Notes: a model not told the origin generated them from the sequence alone. A stretch of 64,000 nucleotides of DNA from an uncultured Collinsella sp. (GCA_902464495.1 CABQJK010000007.1:1-64000), one strand, 5' to 3'. Shown: positions 1 to 8,066, counted from the first letter of the stretch. Numbers and translations: made by a program.

Positions 1-203
1 TGCCTGTTGCCACCGCTGGTCGTCCGCTGCCGGTGATGGCTGCCGAGGGCTCGCATCTCGCGGCTCGCACGGAGGGCGTCGCCGCGGATGCCGCGCCGGT
101 GTATGTGGCGGGTGATGCCCGCAACGGCAGCTCGCTCGTGGTGAACGCCATGGCCGATGCCCTGGCCTGCGCAGCCGAAGTCGCCGAGGCGCTGGAGCTG
201 TAA
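1..203 (+). CDS. C-terminal end of a GltD-like FAD/NAD(P)-dependent oxidoreductase (partial)
   Basis: Only the last 66 codons are in the window; the frame begins at base 3 and stops at TAA 201-203. The tail reads VYVAGDARNGSSLVVNAMAD, which matches the C-terminal FAD-contact segment of glutamate synthase small subunit (GltD)-type pyridine nucleotide oxidoreductases (AGD-R-G-SLVV-A). The aspartate contacts FAD and the following glycine-rich segment closes the binding site in this family. The partner large subunit, if any, would lie to the left of the window. Which GltD-like protein this is (true GltD or another NADPH-dependent flavoprotein) cannot be decided from the tail. Confidence 0.75.
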   Translation, partial: PVATAGRPLPVMAAEGSHLAARTEGVAADAAPVYVAGDARNGSSLVVNAMADALACAAEVAEALEL

Positions 204-220
204 AGTAGTCATTTAAGAAC

Positions 221-261
221 GTCCCCAACGACTAGTCATTTTTTGTCTAGTCGTTGGGGAC
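221..261. terminator. Perfect 15-bp inverted repeat, probable bidirectional terminator
   Basis: GTCCCCAACGACTAG (221-235) is exactly complementary to 247-261, around an 11-nt loop containing TTTTTT. It lies 17 bp after the stop of the GltD-like gene. It has no T-run after the stem, so it may be a palindromic repeat serving as a 3' end rather than a classical intrinsic terminator. Confidence 0.5.
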
Positions 262-556
262 ACTCTTTGCGAGCGACTTGCTCGTTTGTCGACGTACGGG
301 TGTTCATTTGTCGACTTCTTGGGCTGTGGTCACCTGTTGTTTCTGTGGTGGCTGCGGGCATCTGGCTCAAAAGGGCGGGTTGGCTGTCTATGTCTACCTG
401 CGGTTTCTTTGCGGTTCGCTCATTCGGTCAAGTGTCCCGTCAAGTGTTTGGTCAGCATCTGGTTTGCAATCGAAGGCCTATTTTGCCCGCGCTTGCCTCG
501 GCTGCTCGCCCTCCTCGTAAGCTCAAATTGAGGTCCATCAGTTTGAGGAGGATGCC
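262..556. other. Gene-free stretch before the unknown gene at 557
   Basis: Three overlapping short frames exist here, but none has a ribosome-binding site, family signature or coding-like composition. I see a small hairpin CGAGC/GCTCG near 268-283 and a direct repeat TTTGTCGAC near 290 and 308. A good ribosome-binding site, GAGGAGG, ends just before the ATG at 557. No RNA gene is recognisable. Confidence 0.5.
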
Positions 557-1264
557 ATGACTGACCACGCTTTTGACCGAGCAGAGCTGGCTGAAGCCGT
601 CGGCAACGATATTGCCGACATGGCTCACTTTTGGATGCTGCGGAAGTTTCAATTCCTGGAGCCGGCGCGCGAACAGTTCGAGGTCATTGTCGACCCGTGG
701 CTCAGCTATTGCACCGAGCCTTCGCAAAACGAAATCATGGCCTACAACATGGCGTTTACCGATTGGCTGCTGTTTGAGCGCCCCTATCGCCATGGCAAAA
801 CGCTGCTCGAGCTATATGTTGACGAGCCGCCGGCATCGCTTTCGCCTGCCTCGCTCAAGCGGCTCGAGCAGGTGCGCGACACGCAGTATTTCTCGCGCTT
901 TGGCATTTTGGACAAGGATCCTGCGTCCGGCATGGTCGTGCTGAAGGACACGCGCACCGATCATCGCTTTGATGTCTACGATCCGCATATCGTGCAGAAG
1001 GAGCACTGGAGTGACGGTGCGATTGCGGTGCGCCTCGCCTGCGTCGACGATGTCTGGCTGGCGGCGGGACAGCTCTATCTGTATGACATCGCGCGCCTGA
1101 GTGACACGGCGGTCGATGGACCGGGCGCGGTGCATCCCGAGGATCTGCAGGATGGCTTTGACACCTCGTGCATCAGCTTCTTCTTGCGTCTGGTCCGCGA
1201 CATCATGGGCGCCCAGGGGCGGTACGTAAGGTCGCTCAACATCTACGAGCAGGAGTGGGAGTAG
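557..1264 (+). CDS. Conserved hypothetical protein, 235 aa
   Basis: The ATG follows GAGGAGG with good spacing. The protein is soluble, acidic and rich in aromatic residues, with no signal peptide, membrane segment or cysteine motif that I recognise. The N-terminal third (residues about 1-90) is probably helical and contains a YNMAFTDWLLFERPY stretch; the rest looks like mixed alpha/beta. The DWLLFER pattern recalls SEC-C-associated or plant-type hypothetical proteins, but that resemblance is weak and I assign no function. It stands alone, between the gene-free region and the first 59-bp palindrome pair. Confidence 0.7.
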   Translation: MTDHAFDRAELAEAVGNDIADMAHFWMLRKFQFLEPAREQFEVIVDPWLSYCTEPSQNEIMAYNMAFTDWLLFERPYRHGKTLLELYVDEPPASLSPASLKRLEQVRDTQYFSRFGILDKDPASGMVVLKDTRTDHRFDVYDPHIVQKEHWSDGAIAVRLACVDDVWLAAGQLYLYDIARLSDTAVDGPGAVHPEDLQDGFDTSCISFFLRLVRDIMGAQGRYVRSLNIYEQEWE

Positions 1265-1303
1265 GGGATGGGTAGTTGTCGCCTGCCCTGCCTTTTGCCT
1301 CTT

Positions 1304-1443
1304 TGTCTCAATCTGTAACATCTACAGGCCAAAAATCGGTTTTCCTGTTACAGGTCGAGACAAAGAGGTGCAATGCTGCACGAATGTCTCGATCTGTAAC
1401 GTTTGGCGGCCGCTTGTGCCCGTAACTGTTACAGGTCGAGACG
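1304..1443 (+). repeat. Palindromic dyad 1 (copies R1 and R2 of the 59-bp family)
   Basis: R1 is 1304-1362 and R2 is 1385-1443. Each is a 16-nt left arm (TGTCTCRATCTGTAAC), a 27-nt centre and a 16-nt right arm (GTTACAGGTCGAGACR). The copies are separated by 22 nt, giving a 140-bp dyad. In R1 the pairing extends outward by CCTCTTT/AAAGAGG. R2 ends 25 bp before the ATG of the AbiEi/DUF559-like gene. Both right arms share a G (GGTCG) not seen in other clusters, which suggests tandem duplication or homogenisation within the cluster. Confidence 0.9.
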
Positions 1444-1468
1444 TTTGTCGGCGGAGGCAACGGTGACG

Positions 1469-2539
1469 ATGGTCCATTTGTCCGATGTGGTGGTGATGGA
1501 AGTGCCTAATACCGTTCTCAAACACAAACATACGACTCGTAACACGTTGGCGCGGAATAGGATGCTTGCCAGGCTCACGGAGGCGGCTGAACAAGGCGTG
1601 CTGCTTGTGACACACGACAATGCCGAGCTCATGTGGCTACGGCGTCATGTGGGAACCGATGATATTGCGGAGCCCGAGCCGTATTTGTTCTGTTTTCAAC
1701 ATGATTGGGATGCGCTGACGCCGACGGAGCGAGCGCTGCAGGCCATCAAAGGGCTTGCGGAGTTTCATCCCGATTGGGCGTTTTGGGGCTATGACGCGGC
1801 GCTTTTGTGGGGTCTGGAGGTGCCGAATGATCTGCTTGGGCCACGATATCTTGTTAAGACAGGTTGCTCGGTGCCGCTGAGTGCAGGATGTCGGCTGTTG
1901 CGTCCGCAGATGGCGGGCGCACTCGAGCATGTTGATGGCGTGCGGGTGACGTCGTTTTGGCGCACGGTGGAGGATTGCCTACTGCGTGCGCCGTTCTCCT
2001 ACGGGTTGGCGATTGCCGATTCTGCACTGCGGGCGAAAGGCGTATCACGTGGGGATTTGTGCGAGCGCCTCCGCGCCGATTGCGAGGGCAGGCGAGGGTA
2101 TCGCAGGGCACAGGTGATTGCGTCGTATGCGGACGGGCTGTCTGAAAACGGCGGCGAGTCTCGGTTCCGAGCATTCTTTATTGCGTACGGCTTTCCGGTT
2201 CCGGAGCTGCAGGTGGAGTTTCGCGACCCGCTCGATCCGAGCCAGGTGTTTCGCGTCGACTATTTTTGGCGGCTCGAGGACGGGACGTGTGTCATCGGCG
2301 AGCTCGACGGAAAGGGGAAGTACACCTTGCAGAGCGGCGAGGGTCGGGAGTCGGTTGACCCATTCGTGGCAGAGCGTCAGCGGGAATCTCATCTGACAAT
2401 GCTCGGGCATAAGGTGCTTCGGTTTACGTTTAACGAACTCAAAGACCCGGGGAAGCTGGTCGAGAAAATGAGGCTGGCGGGTATTCCTCGGCAGGTTGAA
2501 TTGGCTGAGGAGTGGAGATGCCAGTGGTATGGGCGCTGA
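1469..2539 (+). CDS. AbiEi/DUF559-like protein with a putative PD-(D/E)XK nuclease domain
   Basis: 356 aa from ATG 1469. GTG 1463 is an alternative start and is closer to the GGAGG at 1453-1457. Residues about 25-225 resemble the long N-terminal region of actinobacterial proteins annotated as AbiEi-type antitoxin or transcriptional regulator. Residues about 229-345 look like a very-short-patch-repair/DUF559 endonuclease fold: GGESRFR, then a core with Asp264 (FRVDYFW) and Glu278/Lys282 (IGELDGK), the D-ExK layout of PD-(D/E)XK nucleases. A frame extends upstream to 1403 but would run through palindrome R2, so the start after R2 is preferred. No AbiEii toxin gene is adjacent. Activity (DNA cleavage, defence or regulation) is inferred. 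The gene is enclosed by two 140-bp palindromic dyads, 25 bp upstream and 7 bp downstream. Confidence 0.65.
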   Translation: MVHLSDVVVMEVPNTVLKHKHTTRNTLARNRMLARLTEAAEQGVLLVTHDNAELMWLRRHVGTDDIAEPEPYLFCFQHDWDALTPTERALQAIKGLAEFHPDWAFWGYDAALLWGLEVPNDLLGPRYLVKTGCSVPLSAGCRLLRPQMAGALEHVDGVRVTSFWRTVEDCLLRAPFSYGLAIADSALRAKGVSRGDLCERLRADCEGRRGYRRAQVIASYADGLSENGGESRFRAFFIAYGFPVPELQVEFRDPLDPSQVFRVDYFWRLEDGTCVIGELDGKGKYTLQSGEGRESVDPFVAERQRESHLTMLGHKVLRFTFNELKDPGKLVEKMRLAGIPRQVELAEEWRCQWYGR

Positions 2540-2546
2540 GAGGTTT

Positions 2547-2686
2547 TGTCTCGATCTGTAACGTTTAGAGGCTGTTTGAGCTCGTAATTGTTACAGATCG
2601 AGACAAGCCGGTGAAACGTCGACCGAATGTCTCGATCTGTAACATCAAGGGGCCTAATAACCCTGTACCTGTTACAGATCGAGACA
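2547..2686 (+). repeat. Palindromic dyad 2 (copies R3 and R4 of the 59-bp family)
   Basis: R3 is 2547-2605 and R4 is 2628-2686, with a 22-nt linker. In both copies the 16-nt arms TGTCTCGATCTGTAAC and GTTACAGATCGAGACA are perfectly complementary. The dyad starts 7 bp after the stop of the nuclease-like gene. The linker shares GTGAA and GTCGACCG with that of dyad 4 near 11.86 kb, so the dyad as a whole appears to be the ancestral unit. Confidence 0.9.
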
Positions 2687-2835
2687 TTTCCCTGGTGTCG
2701 TTGGGGTGGGACTGCAACGTGTTCCGTCTCCCCACATCCCCTCTTCCTTCCGTTAACCGATGCGTCTGCGGCAATCCAGCGGGACTAGGTGATAATGGAC
2801 AAATGTTCAAGTTAATCGTGAGGGAGGAGCTCGAT

Positions 2836-4206
2836 ATGGCATCTGCCGATCGTTCCACGTTGTTTATCAATGCGACCATTCTGGATGGTTCGGAGCATAT
2901 GGAGCCGCAACCCGATATGGCCGTGACTGTTGAGCGCGGCGTCATCACCTGGATGGGGCCGAGTGCTGTGGCGCAGGCGCCTGCAGGTGCCGAGGTTATC
3001 GACCTGGGTGGTGCGTATCTCATGCCCGGTCTCATCAATATGCACGTGCATCTGTGCGGTTCGGGCAAGCCGGTCTCGGCGGGTGATGCGGGCGCGCTGA
3101 TGAAGAAGCTCGACAATCCCGTGGGCCGCGCCATCGTTCGCCGCATCCTCAAGGGCAGTGCCCAGCAGCAGCTGGCAAGTGGCGTGACCACGGTGCGCGG
3201 CGCGGGCGACCCGTTGTTTGCCGACATTGCCGTGCGCGACGCTATCGACGCCGGCAAGTATCAGGGCCCGCGCCTGGTAGCGCCGGGAACGGGCGTCACG
3301 GTGCCGGGCGGCCATGGCGCGGGCTTGTTCGCCCAGGTGGCCAACAGCCCCGTCGAGGCAGCCGAGCAGGTGCGAGACCTGTATGCGCGCGGTGCCGATG
3401 TCATCAAGCTGTTCGTGACGGGCGGCGTGTTCGACGCGACCGAAGTAGGCGAGCCGGGCGTGCTGCGTATGCCGGCGGAGGTTGCCGCAGCGGCGTGCAA
3501 GGCGGCGCACGAGGTGGGCCTGCCGGTTATGGCTCATGTCGAGAGCACCGAGGGCGTGAAGGCCGCGCTTGAGGCCGGCGTCGATACGATCGAGCACGGC
3601 GCTCCGTTGACACCCGAGATCCTGGAGCTGTACCGCGGCGCCGCGGGCACGCAGCTCGAGGGACGTGCGCCCAGCGTTACCTGCACGATCAGCCCGGCGC
3701 TGCCGTTTGTGTTGCTCGACCCGGAGAAGACCCATTCGACTGACACGCAAAAGAAGAACGGCGACATCGTGTGCTCGGGCATTATCGAGAGTGCTCGTGC
3801 GGCGCTGGAAGCTGGCGTTAAGGTGGGCCTTGGCACAGATTCGAGCTGCCCGTTCGTGACGCAGTACGACATGTGGCGTGAGGTGGCCTATTTTGCCAAG
3901 TATGTCGGCGTGAGCAACGCCTTCGCGCTGCATACGGCTACGCAGGTCAATGCCGAGCTCCTGGGGCTGGGTGGCGAGACCGGTACGATCGAGTGCGGCA
4001 AGGCCGCCGATATCCTGGTGACGCGCAAGAATCCGCTCGATGACCTGTGCGCTCTGCGTGAGCCGACGCATGTGATGTGTCGCGGTGATCTGGTACGCAA
4101 GCTCAAGGTGAAACGTATTCCCGAGGTGGACGCCGAGCTCGACGCGATTATGGCCATGCCTGCCGAAGCGCTGGCTGAGGAGCTGGCCCGCGACGGTGTG
4201 GCGTAG
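2836..4206 (+). CDS. Amidohydrolase family protein (imidazolonepropionase/prolidase-like)
   Basis: 456 aa; the ATG at 2836 is preceded by GGGAGGAG with good spacing, so the longer frame running upstream through dyad 2 is rejected. It is a metal-dependent hydrolase of the amidohydrolase superfamily. The N-terminal beta-sandwich leads into the metal motif HVH (residues 70-72, in LINMHVHL). The bridging lysine candidate is in DVIKLFV (about 191), metal histidines lie in MAHVES and TIEHG, and the catalytic aspartate is in GTDSSC (about 335). The C-terminal ADILVTRKNPLDDL segment is typical of the dipeptidase/imidazolonepropionase-like clade. The substrate is unknown; cyclic imides, imidazolones or peptides are all possible. 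It is monocistronic, with a strong terminator after it. Confidence 0.85.
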   Translation: MASADRSTLFINATILDGSEHMEPQPDMAVTVERGVITWMGPSAVAQAPAGAEVIDLGGAYLMPGLINMHVHLCGSGKPVSAGDAGALMKKLDNPVGRAIVRRILKGSAQQQLASGVTTVRGAGDPLFADIAVRDAIDAGKYQGPRLVAPGTGVTVPGGHGAGLFAQVANSPVEAAEQVRDLYARGADVIKLFVTGGVFDATEVGEPGVLRMPAEVAAAACKAAHEVGLPVMAHVESTEGVKAALEAGVDTIEHGAPLTPEILELYRGAAGTQLEGRAPSVTCTISPALPFVLLDPEKTHSTDTQKKNGDIVCSGIIESARAALEAGVKVGLGTDSSCPFVTQYDMWREVAYFAKYVGVSNAFALHTATQVNAELLGLGGETGTIECGKAADILVTRKNPLDDLCALREPTHVMCRGDLVRKLKVKRIPEVDAELDAIMAMPAEALAEELARDGVA

Positions 4207-4239
4207 ATGTGACAAAGGTGCAGCTCCGTTGCCGCATAC

Positions 4240-4277
4240 AAAAAGCCGAGGTCTCAACACGAGGCCTCGGCTTTTTT
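4240..4277 (+). terminator. Intrinsic terminator of the amidohydrolase gene
   Basis: An 11-bp stem AAAAGCCGAGG/CCTCGGCTTTT with loop TCTCAACACGAGG-type centre is followed by TTTTTT. The A-run on the 5' side means it could also stop transcription arriving from the right. Confidence 0.9.
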
Positions 4278-4339
4278 ATCGAACAAATACTTAAGATTTG
4301 GGACAACCAAACCTGATTAATTTGTCCCGCGTGCGGGCG

Positions 4340-4813
4340 CTAGGAGCGGGTTTCCATCTTGGCGTGGCACTTGGGGCAGGTGACGCGGATCTTGCCCTTG
4401 CCCTTGGGGACGGAGAGCATCTGGCCGCAGTTGGGGCACTTGAGGTATGCCGTGGTCTTGCGACCCTTCCACATCTTCTTGGCCGTGCGCTTGGCGCGCT
4501 CAAAGTCTTCCTTGCTCGTTCCAGCCGCGCGCGAGGTGCCGGCCGCCGCAGCGCCGCCGCCCAAGCTGGCGACAAACTTGCCCAAGCCGGGGACGTTCGC
4601 GGTCGCGGTGACAAAGGCAGCGTTTTCCTTGCGACGCGCATCGATGTTTTTGGACAGGCCGCGCAGCACGCCGATCACGATCACGGCGATGGCGATCCAG
4701 CTGAGCCACTGGATACGGGCCATCGATCCGATCATCGCGATGACGATGCCGACAAAGCCCATCACGATGGTGAGCTCATCGGCACCATTGCGACCCTTCA
4801 TAAAGTCATTCAT
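4340..4813 (-). CDS. Small membrane protein with C-terminal zinc ribbon
   Basis: 157 aa, starting at the ATG whose complement is CAT 4811-4813 (MNDFMKGR). The longer frame upstream runs into a palindromic repeat and is rejected. Two adjacent hydrophobic segments lie at about residues 17-32 and 36-52 (ELTIVMGFVGIVIAMIG, LSWIAIAVIVIGVL). A basic linker follows, with an Ala/Gly-rich stretch, then KMWKGRKT and a C-terminal zinc ribbon with CPNCGQ and CPKCHAK at about residues 127-152. The layout suggests a membrane-anchored rubredoxin-like zinc finger that may bind nucleic acid or protein. Function is unknown. It sits downstream of csoR on the same strand but 147 bp away, across a repeat. Confidence 0.8.
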   Translation of the reverse strand: MNDFMKGRNGADELTIVMGFVGIVIAMIGSMARIQWLSWIAIAVIVIGVLRGLSKNIDARRKENAAFVTATANVPGLGKFVASLGGGAAAAGTSRAAGTSKEDFERAKRTAKKMWKGRKTTAYLKCPNCGQMLSVPKGKGKIRVTCPKCHAKMETRS

Positions 4814-4868
4814 GCAAATTGCCTTTCGTTCGATATGCTGCACGCCTTTATACCCGATTTGGGGCAAG

Positions 4869-4916
4869 GGGGACAGGTCAATCTGCACCAAGGTGGTGCA
4901 AAACGTACCTGTCCCC
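4869..4916. repeat. Dispersed palindrome of a second family (copy A)
   Basis: GGGGACAGGT (4869-4878) pairs with ACCTGTCCCC (4907-4916). The 28-nt centre contains an internal hairpin CACCA-AGG-TGGTG. The same organisation and much of the same sequence recurs at 15879-15925. It separates csoR from the zinc-ribbon gene and could act as a transcript end for csoR on the minus strand. Confidence 0.75.
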
Positions 4917-4960
4917 GATACGCCAAGATGATGCAAAGAAGTCTGTCCCCAATGCCCCAA

Positions 4961-5233
4961 TTACTTGGAGAGCTTGTCGACGACGCGTTCGATCTCGGCG
5001 AGCTTGGCGGCTTTGAGGTCTTCGTCGCCCGATTCGATTGCCGAAGTCACGCAGCCCTCGATATGCGCCTTGAGCACGTCGGCGTTGATGCGCGCAATGA
5101 GCGCCTGCGTTGCCATGAGCTGCGTGGAAATATCGACGCAGTAGCGGTCCTCCTCGACCATACGCAGGATGCCGTCGATCTGACCGCGTGCCGTCTTGAG
5201 CATGCGGCTCACCGATTTATGGTCTGCCATCAT
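4961..5233 (-). CDS. csoR: CsoR-type copper-sensing repressor (DUF156)
   Basis: 90 aa from ATG at 5231-5233; the next codon is also ATG, and a GAGG motif sits at proper distance. The frame upstream of this is an arginine-rich artefact. CsoR proteins are all-helical tetramers that release DNA on binding Cu(I). The three ligands are present: Cys32 (RYCVDI), His57 (AHIEG) and Cys61 (GCVTS), the C-H-C set of true copper sensors. It is the third gene of a copA-copZ-csoR unit on the minus strand. A GC-rich palindrome in the copA promoter is the expected operator, so the operon is likely autoregulated. Confidence 0.93.
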   Translation of the reverse strand: MMADHKSVSRMLKTARGQIDGILRMVEEDRYCVDISTQLMATQALIARINADVLKAHIEGCVTSAIESGDEDLKAAKLAEIERVVDKLSK

Positions 5234-5271
5234 GGCGGGTCCTCGTTTCTGGTCGGGGTGCGCGTGGGTCG

Positions 5272-5493
5272 TTACGCGGCGGTTACGGACAGGGCGTGGA
5301 ACTTCTCGCCGGCGCCCTCGACGGCGGCGGCGAGCTGCTCGGCGGTCACGGTGTCGGCGCACTCCACCTGGACGGTCTGGGTCTCGTGATCGGCGTCGGC
5401 GTCGGTCACGCCGGCCACGTTGAGCAACGCCGTCTCGACGGTGGCGTCGCAGTGGCCGCACATGAGGCCGGAAGTCTTGATTGTGTATCGCAT
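5272..5493 (-). CDS. copZ: Copper chaperone, heavy-metal-associated domain
   Basis: 73 aa, a single HMA ferredoxin-like domain that carries Cu(I) in the cytoplasm to CopA and CsoR. The metal motif is MCGHC near residue 11-15 (GLMCGHCDATVE), a variant of the usual MxCxxC that keeps both cysteines. The ribosome-binding site AAGGAG precedes the ATG. It lies 38 bp upstream of csoR and 152 bp downstream of copA, with a long hairpin between it and copA that could let the levels of the two products differ. Confidence 0.92.
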   Translation of the reverse strand: MRYTIKTSGLMCGHCDATVETALLNVAGVTDADADHETQTVQVECADTVTAEQLAAAVEGAGEKFHALSVTAA

Positions 5494-5555
5494 GGGTGTA
5501 CTCCTTATCGATTGAGATTATCTGACAGTTTAGTCGTGAACAGCGTCATCTTAAA

Positions 5556-5655
5556 GGTGCGCTGAGGTGCCCGAGATTGCCCCGAAAGAGGAGCGAAGCG
5601 TACTTGGGTACGCGAGCGACGGTTTGAGGGGCAAGGTCGGGTGCATCAGTGCGCC
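5556..5655. repeat. About 100-bp imperfect hairpin overlapping the 3' end of copA
   Basis: The outer arms 5556-5584 and 5629-5655 are imperfectly complementary (GATTGCCCC with GGGGCAAGGTC; GGTGCGCTGA with TCAGTGCGCC). The apex is the perfect stem-loop GCGTAC-TTGG-GTACGC at 5598-5613. The copA stop codon (5646-5648) lies inside the right arm. The structure sits between copA and copZ, and may act as a processing site, mRNA stabiliser or partial terminator. Confidence 0.75.
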
Positions 5656-7988
5656 GTCTTGGGCTTAAAGGTTCGCAGGCGCAGAGCATTGCTTACGACG
5701 CACACGCTCGACAGGCTCATGGCCGCGGCGCCGAACATCGGCGAGAGCTGCCAACCGGTGAGGGGGAAGAACACGCCCGCCGCCAGCGGAATGCCGATGC
5801 CGTTGTAGAACAGCGCCCAGAACAGGTCCTGCTTGATGTTGCGGATCGTGGCGCGCGAAAGCTCGATGGCGCGGGCGACGTCCATGAGGTCGCTGCGCAT
5901 GAGCACCACATCTGCCCCTTCTTTGGCGATGTCGGCGCCGGTGCCGATGGCAAGGCCCACGTCGGCGCGCGCCAGGGCGGGGGAGTCGTTGATGCCGTCG
6001 CCCACCATGGCGACCTTGCCGCCCGCATCCTGCAGTTCGCGCACGTGGCGTTCCTTGTCGGCGGGAAGGACGTCGGCGATGACCTGTTCGCTGCTCAGCC
6101 CCACGCGGCGGGCGATAGCCTCGGCCGTCACACGGTTGTCGCCGGTGAGCATGCGCACATCGACGCCAAGCGAGCGCAGTGCGGCGATGGCCTCGGCGCT
6201 CGTCTCTTTGACCTCGTCAGCCACGGCGATGATACCGACAAGCTCGCCGTTCTTGGCAAAGAACAGCGGTGTCTTGCCCTCGGCGGCAAATTGCTCGGCA
6301 AGACCCGCGGGCACGGTAACGTCCAACTCGTCCATCAGGCGTACGTTGCCGGCTGCGATGACATTCTGCCCCTCGCGCGCCGTAACGCCTCGTCCGGGCA
6401 CGGCGGCAAAGTCCTCGACCATGCGCGCGACGATCCCGCGTGTCTCGCACTCGGCCATAATCGCCTCGGCCAGCGGGTGCTCGCTCGAGCGCTCCAGCGC
6501 GGCGGCCAGCTTGAGCAGCGCCTTTTCGCTCATGGCGGGCGAGCCGTCGGCGCGCGTGGCCACCTCAATGTCGGTTACAGCCGGCTTGCCGCGGGTGACG
6601 GTGCCCGTCTTATCGAGCACCACGGTGCCCACGCTGCGCAGGTTCTCCAGCGCCTCGGCGCTCTTAAACAGAATGCCCATCTCGGCGCCCTTGCCGGTGC
6701 CCACCATAATGGCGACGGGCGTGGCCAGACCCAGCGCGCACGGGCAGCTGATCACCAGCACGGCCACGGCGGAGGTGAGCGCCTCGTTCATGCTGCCGGT
6801 CAGTGCCATCCACACTACAAAGGTCACGACCGAGATTACAAACACCACGGGCACGAACACGCCGGCGACTTTGTCGGCCATGCGGGCGATGGGCGCCTTG
6901 GTGGTGTTGGCGTCCTCGACGAGCTGGATAATCTTGGCGAGCGACGTGTCGGCGCCCACACGCGTGGCGCGGAAGGTAAACGAACCGGTGCGGTTGACGG
7001 TGGCGGCGCTGACGGTGTCGCTGGCGGTCTTTTCCACGGGTATAGACTCGCCGGTCAACGCACTTTCGTCCACGGCCGAGCTGCCCTCGAGCACCACGCC
7101 ATCGACGGGGATGGACTCTCCGGGGCGTACGCGCAGGACCTGGCCGGGAAGGATACTGTCGACGTCGACGGTGGTTTCGGTGCCGTCGTCGGCAACGACG
7201 GTCGCAGTCTTGGGCGCCAGGTCGATCAGCGCCTCGATAGCGCCGCCGGTTTTGGATTTGCTGCGTGTCTCGAGGTATTTGCCCACGGTGACCAGCGACA
7301 GGATGGTGCCGGCGCTCTCAAAATACAGGTTGTCCATGCTCGTCATCATGGCCTCGTGCACCTGACCTGTGGCCAGCTGGTCGGCCATGATAAACATGGC
7401 ATAGAGCGACCAGGCGATCGACGCGGTGGCGCCGACGGCGATGAGAGCGTCCATGGTCGGCGCGCCGTGCGCGAGCGATTTAAACCCGTTGATAAAGTAC
7501 GCGTCGTTGACGTAGACGATGGGGATGAGCAGGACGAGCTCGGTGAGCGCGAGCGTCATGCTGTGGGTATGGTCGGTGAAAATGCCGGGTAGCGGCCAGC
7601 CAAGCATGTGCCCCATGCCTATGTAGAACAGTGGGATGAGGAATACGATCGAGACGATGAGGCGGGTGCGCATGGCGGAGGCGGCGGCCTCCAGCTTTTT
7701 GGTAGGCGACTCCATATGGGCGGCGCCGGACCTGGCTTGTGCACTGCCGTTTGAGCCGGCGGCACCGGTGCCCACATCGACGGGCGAGGCCGAGTAGCCC
7801 GCGCGGTCGACGGCGGTGCAGATGTCGTCGGGGGAGACCTGCGCAGGGTCGTAGTCCACCAGCATAGAGCCGGCGAGCAGATTGACCGCGACGCTTTGGA
7901 CGCCGTCGAGCTTGCTCACGGCACGGTCCACGTGCGCCTGGCAGGCGGCGCATGTCATGCCGCCTACGTCGAACTTATCTTGAGCCAT
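5646..7988 (-). CDS. copA: Copper-exporting P1B-type ATPase
   Basis: 780 aa, of usual length. An N-terminal HMA domain with GMTCAAC (residues 10-16) is followed by a linker and eight predicted membrane helices. The metal-translocation motif CPC (about 416-418, in ISCPCALGLATP) identifies a P1B-1 Cu(I) pump. The phosphorylated aspartate is in DKTGT (about 457), with the nucleotide-binding HP motif (SSEHPLAEA) and hinge GDGINDSPALA. It exports Cu(I) from the cytoplasm using ATP. The ATG follows AGGAG. It is the first gene of the copA-copZ-csoR unit and has a CsoR-type operator in its promoter. Confidence 0.97.
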   Translation of the reverse strand: MAQDKFDVGGMTCAACQAHVDRAVSKLDGVQSVAVNLLAGSMLVDYDPAQVSPDDICTAVDRAGYSASPVDVGTGAAGSNGSAQARSGAAHMESPTKKLEAAASAMRTRLIVSIVFLIPLFYIGMGHMLGWPLPGIFTDHTHSMTLALTELVLLIPIVYVNDAYFINGFKSLAHGAPTMDALIAVGATASIAWSLYAMFIMADQLATGQVHEAMMTSMDNLYFESAGTILSLVTVGKYLETRSKSKTGGAIEALIDLAPKTATVVADDGTETTVDVDSILPGQVLRVRPGESIPVDGVVLEGSSAVDESALTGESIPVEKTASDTVSAATVNRTGSFTFRATRVGADTSLAKIIQLVEDANTTKAPIARMADKVAGVFVPVVFVISVVTFVVWMALTGSMNEALTSAVAVLVISCPCALGLATPVAIMVGTGKGAEMGILFKSAEALENLRSVGTVVLDKTGTVTRGKPAVTDIEVATRADGSPAMSEKALLKLAAALERSSEHPLAEAIMAECETRGIVARMVEDFAAVPGRGVTAREGQNVIAAGNVRLMDELDVTVPAGLAEQFAAEGKTPLFFAKNGELVGIIAVADEVKETSAEAIAALRSLGVDVRMLTGDNRVTAEAIARRVGLSSEQVIADVLPADKERHVRELQDAGGKVAMVGDGINDSPALARADVGLAIGTGADIAKEGADVVLMRSDLMDVARAIELSRATIRNIKQDLFWALFYNGIGIPLAAGVFFPLTGWQLSPMFGAAAMSLSSVCVVSNALRLRTFKPKTAH

Positions 7989-8035
7989 GGCTTCTCCTCT
8001 CTGTGACGTAGCGTCGGAAATGTTAACCAGCTGAT

Positions 8036-8066
8036 ACTATACACCCATACCCCCTGGGGGTGTCCA
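8036..8066 (-). promoter_or_regulatory. copA promoter with CsoR-type operator
   Basis: On the minus strand TGGACA (8061-8066) and TATAGT (8036-8041) form a -35/-10 pair with a 19-bp spacer. The palindrome ACCCCC-T-GGGGGT (8049-8061) lies in the spacer. Such runs of C and G in a dyad are typical of CsoR/DUF156 operators. The assignment to CsoR is inferred from the sequence type and the linked csoR gene. Confidence 0.8.

Noticed and set aside
243..560. Short overlapping frames before the gene at 557
   Set aside because: No ribosome-binding site, no family signature, and three frames are open at once, which fits non-coding DNA.
1304..1443. CRISPR-like array
   Set aside because: Units are palindromes in groups of two or three with 21-22-nt linkers that are themselves partly conserved; there are no unique 30-40-nt spacers and no cas genes.
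1403..1468. Upstream TTG start for the nuclease-like gene
   Set aside because: It would translate through palindrome R2 and has no ribosome-binding site; starts at 1463 or 1469 do.
5649..7592. Plus-strand frame of about 650 codons opposite copA
   Set aside because: Shadow of a complete, motif-rich P1B ATPase; the product is His/Gly-rich with no family features.
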